Origin: Deltaproteobacteria bacterium | GTDB lineage: Bacteria > Desulfobacterota > Binatia > UBA9968 | Length of the DNA: 11,621 nt | NCBI GenBank assembly: GCA_020027655.1 | Contig: JAHKKJ010000233.1 | Coordinates: 1-11,621 of the forward strand | Direction: 5' to 3' | Part shown: positions 1-6,448 of the stretch, piece by piece | Layout: every line of letters starts with the position of its first letter | Numbering within the stretch: the first letter of the stretch is position 1 | Made by a program: the position numbers and the translations under genes | The notes under the pieces: generated by a model | Database searches by the model: none | What the model was told of the DNA's origin: nothing | What the model saw: the letters and a program-made list of their open reading frames with translations, nothing else

Positions 1-1028
1 CCGCCCGCCGGATGACACCAGACGCCTTTGACATCCGGCACTCCGGTTTCATCTAATGCGTTCCAAATCAGCGCCGACCGCATGAGCGAGAAATGGAGAT
101 TGTCCCCGCTGGACGGTTTAAGCAACGGGAAGCCGCACAAGATGGGGTCGTTGCGAAAATAAAGTGCCTTGATTTGAATCACCGGCACAGCCGGCTGATT
201 ACTGGCGTAATAACCCGTCCACTCGCCGAAAGGCCCTTCGGGCATGACGTCGTCAACGCCGACTTCACCTTCGATGGCGATTTCCGCGTCGGCAGGAATC
301 GGCAATTCTGTCATCGGACCTTTGACCACTTGCAGCGGCCGGCCAAGAATCCCGCCGGCATAGTCGTATTCGTTGACCCGATTCGGCACGTCTGTCGACG
401 CAACGACAAAATTGATCGGATGATGACCGAAGGAGACCGCGACCGGAAACGATTTTCCCTGTTGATGATATTTTTCCTTGTGCACGCGGCCATGTTTGCC
501 CGGCGACATGTGCAGCGCCAGCCGGTCCGGCCCGTGAACCATAATCCGGTAGGTGCCGACGTTTACCCAATCCTCTTCTGGATCGCGCGTAATCACCAGA
601 TCGTCGGTGCCGATATAACGACCGCCGTCCAGTTCGTGCCATCGCGGCACAGGGAACTTGAGCACGTTGATGTCTTTACCCTTCTGCACGTTCTCGAAGA
701 GTGGGCCCGTGGCAACGGTTTCGGCAGTCAGGGGAGCAATTTGTTTCACCTGCCGGCGCCAGGCTTGGATGAAATCGATATCGCTCACTCCAGGCTTCAT
801 GCCGAGAGTCAATGCCAAGCGATCAACCGACGACACGAGATTGGCAGCAACCCGATAACCTTTGGAATAATCCTTGATGCAGTCAAAGAGCAGCGCCGGC
901 CGATTCTTTGACCGTTCGTTGATGATTTCCGTAAGCGTCGACAGCTCGAGGTCCCAGTCAACATTCTCGACAATCATCAATTGGCCGAGCTTGTCGACTT
1001 CATTAAGCCAAGTGCGTAGGTCTGGCAT
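1..1028 (-). CDS. UbiD-family prenylated-FMN-dependent decarboxylase (C-terminus beyond window)
   Basis: The minus strand is open from ATG at 1028 to the window edge, giving 342 residues beginning MPDLRTWLNEVDKLGQ; family members are about 450-500 residues, so the C-terminal third is missing. UbiD enzymes reversibly decarboxylate aromatic or unsaturated acids using prenylated FMN made by UbiX. The residues known from fungal ferulate decarboxylase are all visible: N156 and R161 in NVGTYR, H179 in PGKHGR, E253 in AIEGEV, and the catalytic pair E264/E269 in EGPFGE, with family spacing. The preceding segment GRYIGTDDLVITRDPE is also typical. The start fits the conserved N-terminus; an AAAGGA lies somewhat far upstream. 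It follows the bicupin at 1175-2269 by 146 nt filled with repeats, so co-transcription is likely but unproven. The substrate is not determinable; UbiX is not in the window. Confidence 0.93.
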   Translation of the reverse strand, partial: MPDLRTWLNEVDKLGQLMIVENVDWDLELSTLTEIINERSKNRPALLFDCIKDYSKGYRVAANLVSSVDRLALTLGMKPGVSDIDFIQAWRRQVKQIAPLTAETVATGPLFENVQKGKDINVLKFPVPRWHELDGGRYIGTDDLVITRDPEEDWVNVGTYRIMVHGPDRLALHMSPGKHGRVHKEKYHQQGKSFPVAVSFGHHPINFVVASTDVPNRVNEYDYAGGILGRPLQVVKGPMTELPIPADAEIAIEGEVGVDDVMPEGPFGEWTGYYASNQPAVPVIQIKALYFRNDPILCGFPLLKPSSGDNLHFSLMRSALIWNALDETGVPDVKGVWCHPAG

Positions 1029-1049
1029 GGAAATTCTTCTTTCCTTTAA

Positions 1050-1172
1050 GTTCAAAACGTTCAAGCCGTTCAATCGCTACGCTCCGTTCAAATCGTTCAT
1101 TTCCTGCATGAGTCCGGCGGAGTCCGTTCCAACGTTTTGAACGACTGGAACGATTTGAACGGCTTGAACGGC
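1050..1172. repeat. Intergenic GTTCAA-type inverted repeat cluster
   Basis: The gap between the bicupin stop and the UbiD start is built from short degenerate units around GTTCAA on one side and TTGAAC on the other. Three exact inverted matches pair the halves: 1050-1059 with 1133-1142 (10 bp), 1058-1073 with 1155-1170 (16 bp) and 1084-1098 with 1148-1162 (15 bp). The central part (about 1100-1130) is unpaired. The transcript could fold into alternative hairpins between the two genes. It has no T-run, so a classical terminator is not supported; a dispersed intergenic repeat is the best description. Confidence 0.8.
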
Positions 1173-1174
1173 TG

Positions 1175-2269
1175 CTATCTTACTATCGCCGGCACCTGCG
1201 GGGTCTGCATGGTGTGCAAAGAATTTTCCGGCTCTTCTCGATACAGGCCGAAAGCCTCGACAATCGGAATGTCGTTTACCGAAAATAGAATTGCTTCTTC
1301 GCTTTTCGACCGGTTGACATGCTCATGCCACGCCCAATTGGGAACCGCGAAACAGTCATGCTTGTTCCATTCCAGCGCTTTGTCCCCGACAATGGTCGTG
1401 CCCTCGCCGCTGACGACAAAGTAAGCCGCGCTCGACGTATGGCGATGTTTCTTTGTGTGCTCGCCGGGCCGGAGCAGCTGGATCCAGCAACTGAGCGTTC
1501 GCAGCGTGCGCCCCCCGGTCATCGGATTGACGTACTCCAACGCCACGCCGTCGTAGGGACTGCCCGGTTGATCGGCCAGCGCGAGCAGTTGCGGCTCGAT
1601 ATCTTTCCACGGATAGCGCAAAGGAAAGTTTTCCTGCTTGGCCTTCTCCCAGGTCGGACGAATCAGACCCGTTCGCTGCTGCAAGTGATCGCTGCGCTTT
1701 TCCCGCACCGCTTGAACTTTGTTTCCCGGATAGGGCTCGTAAAACGGCTGGTTGAGTCCAAGGAGAAACGGCACATCGAGCGCATCCACCCAGATCGCCG
1801 ATTCTTTCGTTGGGTTCTGGTGATCATGCCAGGTCCACTGCGGCGTGAGAATCAAATCGTACGGTTCCATCGGACACTTTTCGCCGTCTACGACCGTAAA
1901 GACCTTTCCATCGCCTTTGACGACGAAGCGAATCGCCGCCAACGTGTGGCGATGCGCCCATGCGACCTCGCCGGGCTTGATCATTTGAATGCCCATGAGT
2001 AGCGTGTGCGTTGTCGCGTTATCGTTCAAACCCGGATTGCCGAACAGCACACTCCGCCGCGCCGTGAAACTTTCTTCGAGCACGTCACAGGCCTCGATCA
2101 ACTTTTCTTGGACCATCTTCCAGGGCCAAAGATAGGCGTCACCCCGCGGCCGCGGCCCGCCGATGGCTCGATTGAGCAAATCTTCATAAATCCACTGGCC
2201 GGTCATATGCACCTCGGCCAGCTCCTGATTGAAGGTCTCCAACGATTTTTTCGTCTGTGGCTTCGCCAT
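1175..2269 (-). CDS. Bicupin ring-cleaving dioxygenase, gentisate 1,2-dioxygenase-like (copy 1)
   Basis: This 364-residue protein has two cupin domains, as in gentisate, salicylate and 1-hydroxy-2-naphthoate dioxygenases, which open an aromatic ring with Fe(II) and O2 in the cytoplasm. The N-terminal cupin (about residues 85-165) has AHRHTLAAIRF and WTWHDH, giving iron ligands H106, H108 and H148 and the substrate-carboxylate arginine R114 at the spacing known from salicylate dioxygenase. The C-terminal cupin (about 255-335) has KKHRHT and WAWHEH, so H275, H277 and H315 also form a full metal triad, unlike characterised relatives where only the first site binds iron. The start MAKPQTKK has GAGGAG about 10 nt upstream, overlapping the stop of the diiron gene only 15 nt away, so the two are probably one operon. 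It is homologous to 6449-7561. The exact substrate is unknown. Confidence 0.88.
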   Translation of the reverse strand: MAKPQTKKSLETFNQELAEVHMTGQWIYEDLLNRAIGGPRPRGDAYLWPWKMVQEKLIEACDVLEESFTARRSVLFGNPGLNDNATTHTLLMGIQMIKPGEVAWAHRHTLAAIRFVVKGDGKVFTVVDGEKCPMEPYDLILTPQWTWHDHQNPTKESAIWVDALDVPFLLGLNQPFYEPYPGNKVQAVREKRSDHLQQRTGLIRPTWEKAKQENFPLRYPWKDIEPQLLALADQPGSPYDGVALEYVNPMTGGRTLRTLSCWIQLLRPGEHTKKHRHTSSAAYFVVSGEGTTIVGDKALEWNKHDCFAVPNWAWHEHVNRSKSEEAILFSVNDIPIVEAFGLYREEPENSLHTMQTPQVPAIVR

Positions 2270-2284
2270 AACACTTGAACTCCT

Positions 2285-2980
2285 CTAAACCCGTTCAATT
2301 CCCTCATAATAAAAGCCGTCGAAATAGACCTGCCACGCCATCATCGACTCTTCCGCCGCGCGCAGCGCAGCCTGCTTTTCGACATCGGTGGTTACATGAC
2401 TTTCCAGCAACTTGAGCGAGCCGTCGCCGTGAATCTGATCGACCGCATCGTGCATCCACCAAAACTCCGTGTCGTGTTTTGAAAGGCCGAGTTGCCGCAT
2501 CCAGCGTTCCGCCTCGTCATGTGAAAAATTGCCGCAGTTGGGATCGTTGGTGCGTTCAAGCACCAATTTCGCGGCCAGTCCCTCGTACCAGGTGCGATTT
2601 TTTGTCAAAGCTTCCCACGCGTGCATCGCCACCACGGTGGTCGGCAGCGGCTTGGCGTTGACGATCTCGTCGCGCGTCAAGCCAAGCGCCATCCCCATGC
2701 GCACGAGAATCTCAAAATGAGAGTGCCCTTCCTGAGCTTCCTCTTCATAGAGATTCTCCGTCACGATGAATTTGCGCACTTCAACGATCGGGCAATTGCC
2801 AACGACGTAGGCCCAGCACTGCCGGCTGTGGCGGGTAAAACTCGACCATTGTTCGATCAAAACCCGCGCTGCTTCTTTCGTCAACTTATCTTTCGAATAA
2901 GGCACCCATAGAAGTCGGCCGTTGCAGTCAGCCACTATCTTGTCGATGGCCGCCGCGAATTCTGATCTCTGCTCGCTCAT
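2285..2980 (-). CDS. Haem-oxygenase-like diiron protein (CADD/PqqC/TENA-like)
   Basis: The predicted protein has 231 residues, starting MSEQRSEFAAAI at 2980. This start is preferred because its ATG overlaps the TGA of the upstream solute-binding gene by 4 nt (ATGA), with GGAG 11 nt before it; a frame extension to 3022 would lie inside that gene. The fold signature follows the CADD/PqqC group: WVPYSKDKLTKE near the N-terminus, TENLYEEEAQEGHSHFE (about residues 75-90), E142, and H177-x3-D181-x2-H184. With E79 and H86 (or E81 and H88) these give the six-ligand diiron pattern of haem-oxygenase-like oxygenases, whose members make pABA, cleave fatty acids or hydroxylate nitrogen. The tyrosine that CADD sacrifices to make pABA appears to be W25 here. 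The operon with a solute-binding protein and a bicupin suggests a catabolic oxidation. The reaction is unknown. Confidence 0.8.
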   Translation of the reverse strand: MSEQRSEFAAAIDKIVADCNGRLLWVPYSKDKLTKEAARVLIEQWSSFTRHSRQCWAYVVGNCPIVEVRKFIVTENLYEEEAQEGHSHFEILVRMGMALGLTRDEIVNAKPLPTTVVAMHAWEALTKNRTWYEGLAAKLVLERTNDPNCGNFSHDEAERWMRQLGLSKHDTEFWWMHDAVDQIHGDGSLKLLESHVTTDVEKQAALRAAEESMMAWQVYFDGFYYEGIERV

Positions 2981-4080
2981 TTTTGTACTGACTCCACAAG
3001 CGCCTTCCATTCTGGAATCCACTTGTCTTGCGTAGAATTAAACTCTTCGCTTTCAACAAAGACCTTCTGCTCAGAAGTTATGACGAATTCTTTTAGAATT
3101 CCCGTTGGAGGAACATCGAGCCTTGCGCTCGGGAGCTCGTAGGACTTCACTGCCAGCGCCTGGCCTTCGCGGCTCAAGAACCAATTGACAAATACCGTCG
3201 TCGCGTTGGGATGCGCCGGCTTTGCCGGAACGCCCAGGCAACCGAAGGCAGGCGAAGCCACGGCACCCTCTTTCAAATGCGTCACGCCAATAGGAGTGCC
3301 GGCCTTTATGTAGCGCGCCACCTGCCCTGGGTTAGGCCAAAGGCCAACAGCGTATTTCCCCTGGCCTACCCACTCCACCTGTTGCTGGTAGTTCCTGGTG
3401 ACGGCAGCCTCCTGGATTTTTAGCAGGTTGGTCAAGTAATCCTTCGCTTTGTTGAATCCCCAGAGGACGCCTAAATAGCTGATGCCGTTGGCGCCTGCGC
3501 CAAGAATCGAGGGATCATGCATGAATATCTTTTTCTTCCAGTCGGGTTTCTGAAGGTCGAGATAAGACTCGATCGCGTTTTGTTTCACGAGATCGGTATT
3601 ATAAATGAGCGGCAGAAGCGAATGGTTTATAAATCTAAAGGCGAAGCCCGCTTTGTCATAGCTTAGTTTGCCGCCAAACCAGACCTTTGAATCCCTCACC
3701 TCTGGGAGGATAAGCAAGGGTTCGATGGGTGAAAGAAACCCATGCGTTCCTATGAGTTTAATCAATGTGCTGCAGCCCTGAAAACTAATATCGACCTCGT
3801 GCAGTCCGGCCTTATACTCGGACACTATTTTTGCTGATAGTTCCGGACCTGTACCGGTAACAACGTATAGCTTGATCCCAAACTTTTCATCGAAGGCCTT
3901 CGTCAGAGCAGGTCTCACCGGAGCCGGCGCGTTGAGATAGACGGAAAGCTCACCCTCCTTCTTCGCAGCGGCGACGGTTTTTTCCCATTGCGCCTCCCAT
4001 TGGCCCATCGCCTCTCCCGCGATGACAAGAACCCATGCGGCAGCAACACACATCATGCTTAGTTTCTTTGTCGACGTCAT
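2977..4080 (-). CDS. Periplasmic extracellular solute-binding protein (ABC type)
   Basis: This is a 367-residue exported binding protein. The N-terminus MTSTKKLSMMCVAAAWVLV is a signal peptide (basic start, hydrophobic core, likely cleavage after AMG before QWEAQW); there is no lipobox. The mature part has the iron/thiamine-type binding-protein layout: VAAAKKEGELSVYLNAPAP, then ALTKAFDEKFGI, KIVSEYKAGLHEVDIS, a central YNTDLV, and a C-terminal AHPNATTVFVNWFLSREGQ. AAGGAG at 4090-4095 sits 9 nt before the ATG at 4080 but only 3 nt before the ATG at 4086, so 4080 is chosen. Its stop overlaps the diiron gene start. No permease or ATPase is nearby, so it either shares a transporter encoded elsewhere or works with another system. 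The ligand is unknown; an organic acid is guessed from context. Confidence 0.88.
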   Translation of the reverse strand: MTSTKKLSMMCVAAAWVLVIAGEAMGQWEAQWEKTVAAAKKEGELSVYLNAPAPVRPALTKAFDEKFGIKLYVVTGTGPELSAKIVSEYKAGLHEVDISFQGCSTLIKLIGTHGFLSPIEPLLILPEVRDSKVWFGGKLSYDKAGFAFRFINHSLLPLIYNTDLVKQNAIESYLDLQKPDWKKKIFMHDPSILGAGANGISYLGVLWGFNKAKDYLTNLLKIQEAAVTRNYQQQVEWVGQGKYAVGLWPNPGQVARYIKAGTPIGVTHLKEGAVASPAFGCLGVPAKPAHPNATTVFVNWFLSREGQALAVKSYELPSARLDVPPTGILKEFVITSEQKVFVESEEFNSTQDKWIPEWKALVESVQK

Positions 4081-4089
4081 CTGCATGAT

Positions 4090-4095
4090 CTCCTT
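4090..4095 (-). promoter_or_regulatory. Shine-Dalgarno AAGGAG of the solute-binding protein
   Basis: The minus strand reads AAGGAG here. Spacing is 3 nt to the ATG at 4086 and 9 nt to the ATG at 4080, which favours the second start and a two-residue shorter signal peptide. Confidence 0.65.
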
Positions 4096-4146
4096 AACCT
4101 CGAGAGGAGAGGTTCATCCTGGTCTTCTCCCGCAAAGGGATCAGTA

Positions 4147-4250
4147 TTTCCCCTCTTTGGAAAAGAGGGGCCAGGGGAGATTTTCCCAGTCACCGACGGC
4201 ACGTCTCTGAAAAATCCCCTTAATCTCCCCCTTGCCAAAGGGGGAGACTT
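4147..4250. repeat. Paired CCCCTT-type hairpin repeat
   Basis: Two perfect hairpins sit in the 229-nt gap upstream of the solute-binding gene. The first is 4150-4158 paired with 4162-4170 (9 bp, 3-nt loop, CCCCTCTTT arm). The second is 4225-4233 paired with 4238-4246 (9 bp, 4-nt loop, CTCCCCCTT arm). Adjoining GGGGAGATTTT and AAAAATCCCC stretches also mirror each other, so both hairpins look like halves of one inverted element. It resembles the CCCCCTT...AAGGGGG dispersed repeats seen in many bacterial genomes. No T-run follows either stem on either strand. Confidence 0.75.
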
Positions 4251-4309
4251 TGCTGGCACCTTTACATCCTTAATTGCGACACAGCCTCCAACACCCGAAG
4301 AAATATCTG

Positions 4310-5362
4310 TCATTGCATTTGATCTATTTTGTAGAGGCGTCGAGCATTCTCCCCAAGGATCCGCCGTTTGGTGTCGTCGGATAAATCCGGCCGATCCTGG
4401 AAACGTTTGAGCGATTGAGAGATTTGCGCCGGGCGCGTAAAATGAGGAAAGTCAGAAGCAAACACAAGCCCCTTGTCGCCCAGTACCTGCACGGTGTAGG
4501 GCAGCAGCTCGTCCTCAAGCTCCGCCTCGAAAAAGAGGCGGGCGCTTTTTAAGTGCTCTTTGGGCTCGCGTTTTAAATCAGGCACCAGCGCTCTCCAATG
4601 CTCGTACTCCCGCTGCATTCGCTCCAGCATGCAGAGCACCCAAGCCGAGCCCGACTCTAAAAAGGCCATGCGTAGATTGGGATAGCGGTCGAACACACCG
4701 CTGAACATGAGATGCACCATCTGATGCATTTGGCCAATCGGGTGTTGCAAACAGCGCACATCAATCAGACGGTCGAAGAAACGGAGATCCAGCTGCGGGA
4801 CACCCCCGGTGTGTACCGAGATCGTGACATCCAGCTCCTGGGCCGCGTCGTAGATGGGATAGTAAAACGGATCGCCGAGCAGGCGATTCACTCCGGCCGC
4901 GGGCATAAGGACTCCGACCATGCCCAATTGCGTGACTGCCCGCCGCAATTCCTCCGCCGCTTGAGAAGGACTCTGGATGGGAAGAACGGCTATCCCTTTA
5001 AGTCTTGCACTAGCCGTTAAGAATTTATCGTGGAGCCAGTTGTTGTAGCCTCGTGCGACAATTGCCGCCCATTCGGGGTCTCTAACCTGACCTATGTTGA
5101 GTCCGAGCGTGGGATATAAGACGGTTCCATCGAGGCCGATCTCATCCAGAGCGTCTATCCACATTTTTGCGGTTATCTCTCCCGCCATCATGCTGCCCTG
5201 TCCCCTTGAAACTCCTAAAGAGATCCGATGCCAACCATCACCGGAATTAATCAGGGGCTGGCGTAAGAGCTCCTTTTTCCCGCGGAACGGCGGATCAAAG
5301 TATTCGATAAGCTGGTAGTCAAGTTCGTAGACGTGCCCGTCTGCATCGAAGAAACCACTCAT
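4310..5362 (-). CDS. Amidohydrolase-superfamily metal-dependent decarboxylase/hydrolase (ACMSD-like)
   Basis: This is a complete 350-residue TIM-barrel protein of the Amidohydro_2 type, the group that includes ACMS decarboxylase, gamma-resorcylate decarboxylase, 5-carboxyvanillate decarboxylase and 4-oxalomesaconate hydratase. Visible motifs, in order: FDADGHVYE at the first strand (D8 and H10 as metal ligands), GVLMPAAGVNRLLGDPFYYPIYDAA, SVHTGG (H184), a HQMVHLMFSGVFDRYPNLRM segment leading to E236, and FASDFPH (D304). The ATG at 5362 follows a strong AGGAGG (5370-5375) at 7 nt, and the length is normal. In pathways for carboxylated aromatics these enzymes remove CO2 from a ring or a ring-cleavage product without O2. 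It stands between two repeat-filled gaps of more than 200 nt, so it may be its own transcription unit. Decarboxylase versus hydrolase cannot be settled from the sequence. Confidence 0.88.
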   Translation of the reverse strand: MSGFFDADGHVYELDYQLIEYFDPPFRGKKELLRQPLINSGDGWHRISLGVSRGQGSMMAGEITAKMWIDALDEIGLDGTVLYPTLGLNIGQVRDPEWAAIVARGYNNWLHDKFLTASARLKGIAVLPIQSPSQAAEELRRAVTQLGMVGVLMPAAGVNRLLGDPFYYPIYDAAQELDVTISVHTGGVPQLDLRFFDRLIDVRCLQHPIGQMHQMVHLMFSGVFDRYPNLRMAFLESGSAWVLCMLERMQREYEHWRALVPDLKREPKEHLKSARLFFEAELEDELLPYTVQVLGDKGLVFASDFPHFTRPAQISQSLKRFQDRPDLSDDTKRRILGENARRLYKIDQMQ

Positions 5363-5419
5363 CCGTCATCCTCCTGACTTCATTTATCACCCGTCGGGAA
5401 AAAGGCCTGACACACTGTA

Positions 5420-5599
5420 ATCGAACGGTGAGTCCTGCAAGGGGGATGGCACAGGAGTACATAGCCACAATGACTTGCGCGGTGCTTGGCTGTCAGTGCG
5501 CACTTCTTCTTCCCGCTGCCGTGTCTCTGGCCGACTGTTTGAAGGCTGCCTCAAGGTACAGGCCCATTGCCATCGCCCTGGAAGGGCTCACCGTTCGAT
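5420..5599. repeat. 180-bp MITE-like element with 31-bp terminal inverted repeats
   Basis: Arms 5420-5450 and 5569-5599 are inverted copies matching at 27 of 31 positions, the outer 13 exactly (ATCGAACGGTGAG). They enclose 118 nt with no recognisable gene. The element lies in the 282-nt gap between the amidohydrolase start and the class II aldolase stop, and most of that gap is the element. No clear target-site duplication is seen; the dinucleotide TA occurs at both outer edges. A non-autonomous transposable element or a long structured RNA/DNA palindrome are the two readings. Confidence 0.65.
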
Positions 5600-5644
5600 A
5601 CGACTGTTAACCGTGCATAACCGACCTAGTAAGCTGAAACGGTC

Positions 5645-6230
5645 CTAGCGTAGCCGCGGCGCGGCACCGGATTCTTCTTCCCACTCCAGAAAACGCCATA
5701 TGAACCGCGCGGCCGATTTGATGTCCGGATTGAGAATCTCCGGCGGCATCGTCCGGACCTTACCGGCGGCTGCGGCCAAAAGTTGCAGGCGCGCCGTCTC
5801 TTCCATGAGCAGCGCGGTCGTCACCGCCTCCGGCACGTCGGAACCCACCGTTACCGCCCCATGACCGACGAGCAGAATCGCTCGCTTGTCGCCCAAGGTC
5901 TCGGCTACTTTTTTGCCCAGCTCTTCGGAGTTGATAAGGTCGCCGCCAAACGTGGGGACGCCGGCGGCGAAACAAGCGGAAAGTTGGTGCACCGGCCGGA
6001 TCGTCTCCCCTGAAATGCCAAGAGCGATGGTCAGCGGCGGATGGGCATGAACGATGCTTCCCACGTCCGGCCGCGCCCGGTAAATGTTCGTGTAGAGCGG
6101 GATCTCCCAGGGAACCTGTCCCTTCCCCTCGAGCAAGCGCCCTTGATAATCAAAGCAGTAAAGCTCGTCAGGCGGCGCGGGCTTTGCGCGCGCCGAAGCG
6201 CACCTGATGTTTGAGGTTCTCAAGATCCAC
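5645..6230 (-). pseudogene. Class II aldolase/adducin-family protein, N-terminally damaged
   Basis: The frame from about 6190 to 5645 encodes most of a class II aldolase: PDELYCFDYQGRLLEGKG, PWEIPLYTNIYRARPD (catalytic-type Glu), IVHAHPP (zinc histidines), HQLSACFAAGVP, and LLVGHGAVTVG with the third zinc histidine. Relatives include HCOMODA decarboxylase, fuculose-phosphate aldolase and 3-dehydro-4-phosphotetronate decarboxylase. The normal N-terminus with its GHVS(A/V)R or GNxSxR loop is absent. A likely original start survives: GTG at 6230, 5 nt after GGGAGG, encoding VDLENLKHQVRFGARKARAA before a stop at 6168-6170 in a different frame from the rest. This fits an out-of-frame internal deletion of roughly 45-50 residues near 6180. 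An ATG at 6259 opens the downstream frame but adds only repeat-derived residues. A shortened expressed protein is possible but would lack the substrate loop. Confidence 0.68.
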
Positions 6231-6235
6231 TTGTT

Positions 6236-6241
6236 CCTCCC
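6236..6241 (-). promoter_or_regulatory. Shine-Dalgarno GGGAGG before the GTG start at 6230
   Basis: The minus strand reads GGGAGG, ending 5 nt before GTG (6230-6228). The spacing marks this GTG as the original start of the class II aldolase, although its frame stops after 20 codons. Confidence 0.55.
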
Positions 6242-6267
6242 CTCTCCACTCTCGAACATTGAGATCT

Positions 6268-6415
6268 ACTCCCGCCAAGGCGCCAAGATCGCCAAGTCCG
6301 GAATCGTTTTTCCTTGGCTCCCTTTGCGCCTTTGCGCGAAAAATCTTCCTTCGTGTCCTTCGTTCCTCTTTTATTGTTTGGCTGCGGCTTCGCCGCCCTA
6401 GGCCCTTCGTGGTCA
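6268..6415. repeat. CGCAAAGGCGCAAAG / CCTTCGTGTCC dispersed repeat
   Basis: The gap between bicupin copy 2 and the class II aldolase holds short units such as GCCAAG three times (about 6283-6298), TTTGCGCCTTTGCGCG, and CCTTCGTGTCCTTCGT, with a small GCGGC-TTC-GCCGC hairpin near 6385-6400. This composition matches a widespread type of intergenic repeat that reads in translation as runs like RKGAKGAKE. Several frames stay open through it but encode no recognisable protein. Confidence 0.7.
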
Positions 6416-6448
6416 ATGGGTCTAAACGTCTTGAAGCATTCCAGTTGT

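Noticed and set aside
93..911. Plus-strand open frame of 272 codons
   Set aside because: It is antisense to the UbiD-family gene, whose minus-strand product has all catalytic residues; the plus-strand translation shows no recognisable domain.
1050..1172. CRISPR-like array
   Set aside because: Units are short, degenerate and inverted, without regular spacers or adjacent cas genes.
1319..2002. Plus-strand open frame of 227 codons
   Set aside because: It is the reverse-strand shadow of bicupin copy 1; the translation is rich in Arg/His without domain motifs.
2981..3022. Extended N-terminus of the diiron protein from 3022
   Set aside because: It would overlap the solute-binding gene by 46 nt; the ATGA overlap at 2980 is the normal arrangement.
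4150..4246. Rho-independent terminators
   Set aside because: The stems are strong, but no T-run follows either hairpin on either strand.
4077..4313. Minus-strand open frame of 78 codons between the amidohydrolase and solute-binding genes
   Set aside because: Its translation comes from the CCCCTT hairpin repeat (runs such as SPPLARGRLRGFFR), overlaps both neighbours and resembles no protein.
5428..5610. Plus-strand open frame of 60 codons
   Set aside because: It coincides with the inverted-repeat element, has no ribosome-binding site and resembles no protein.
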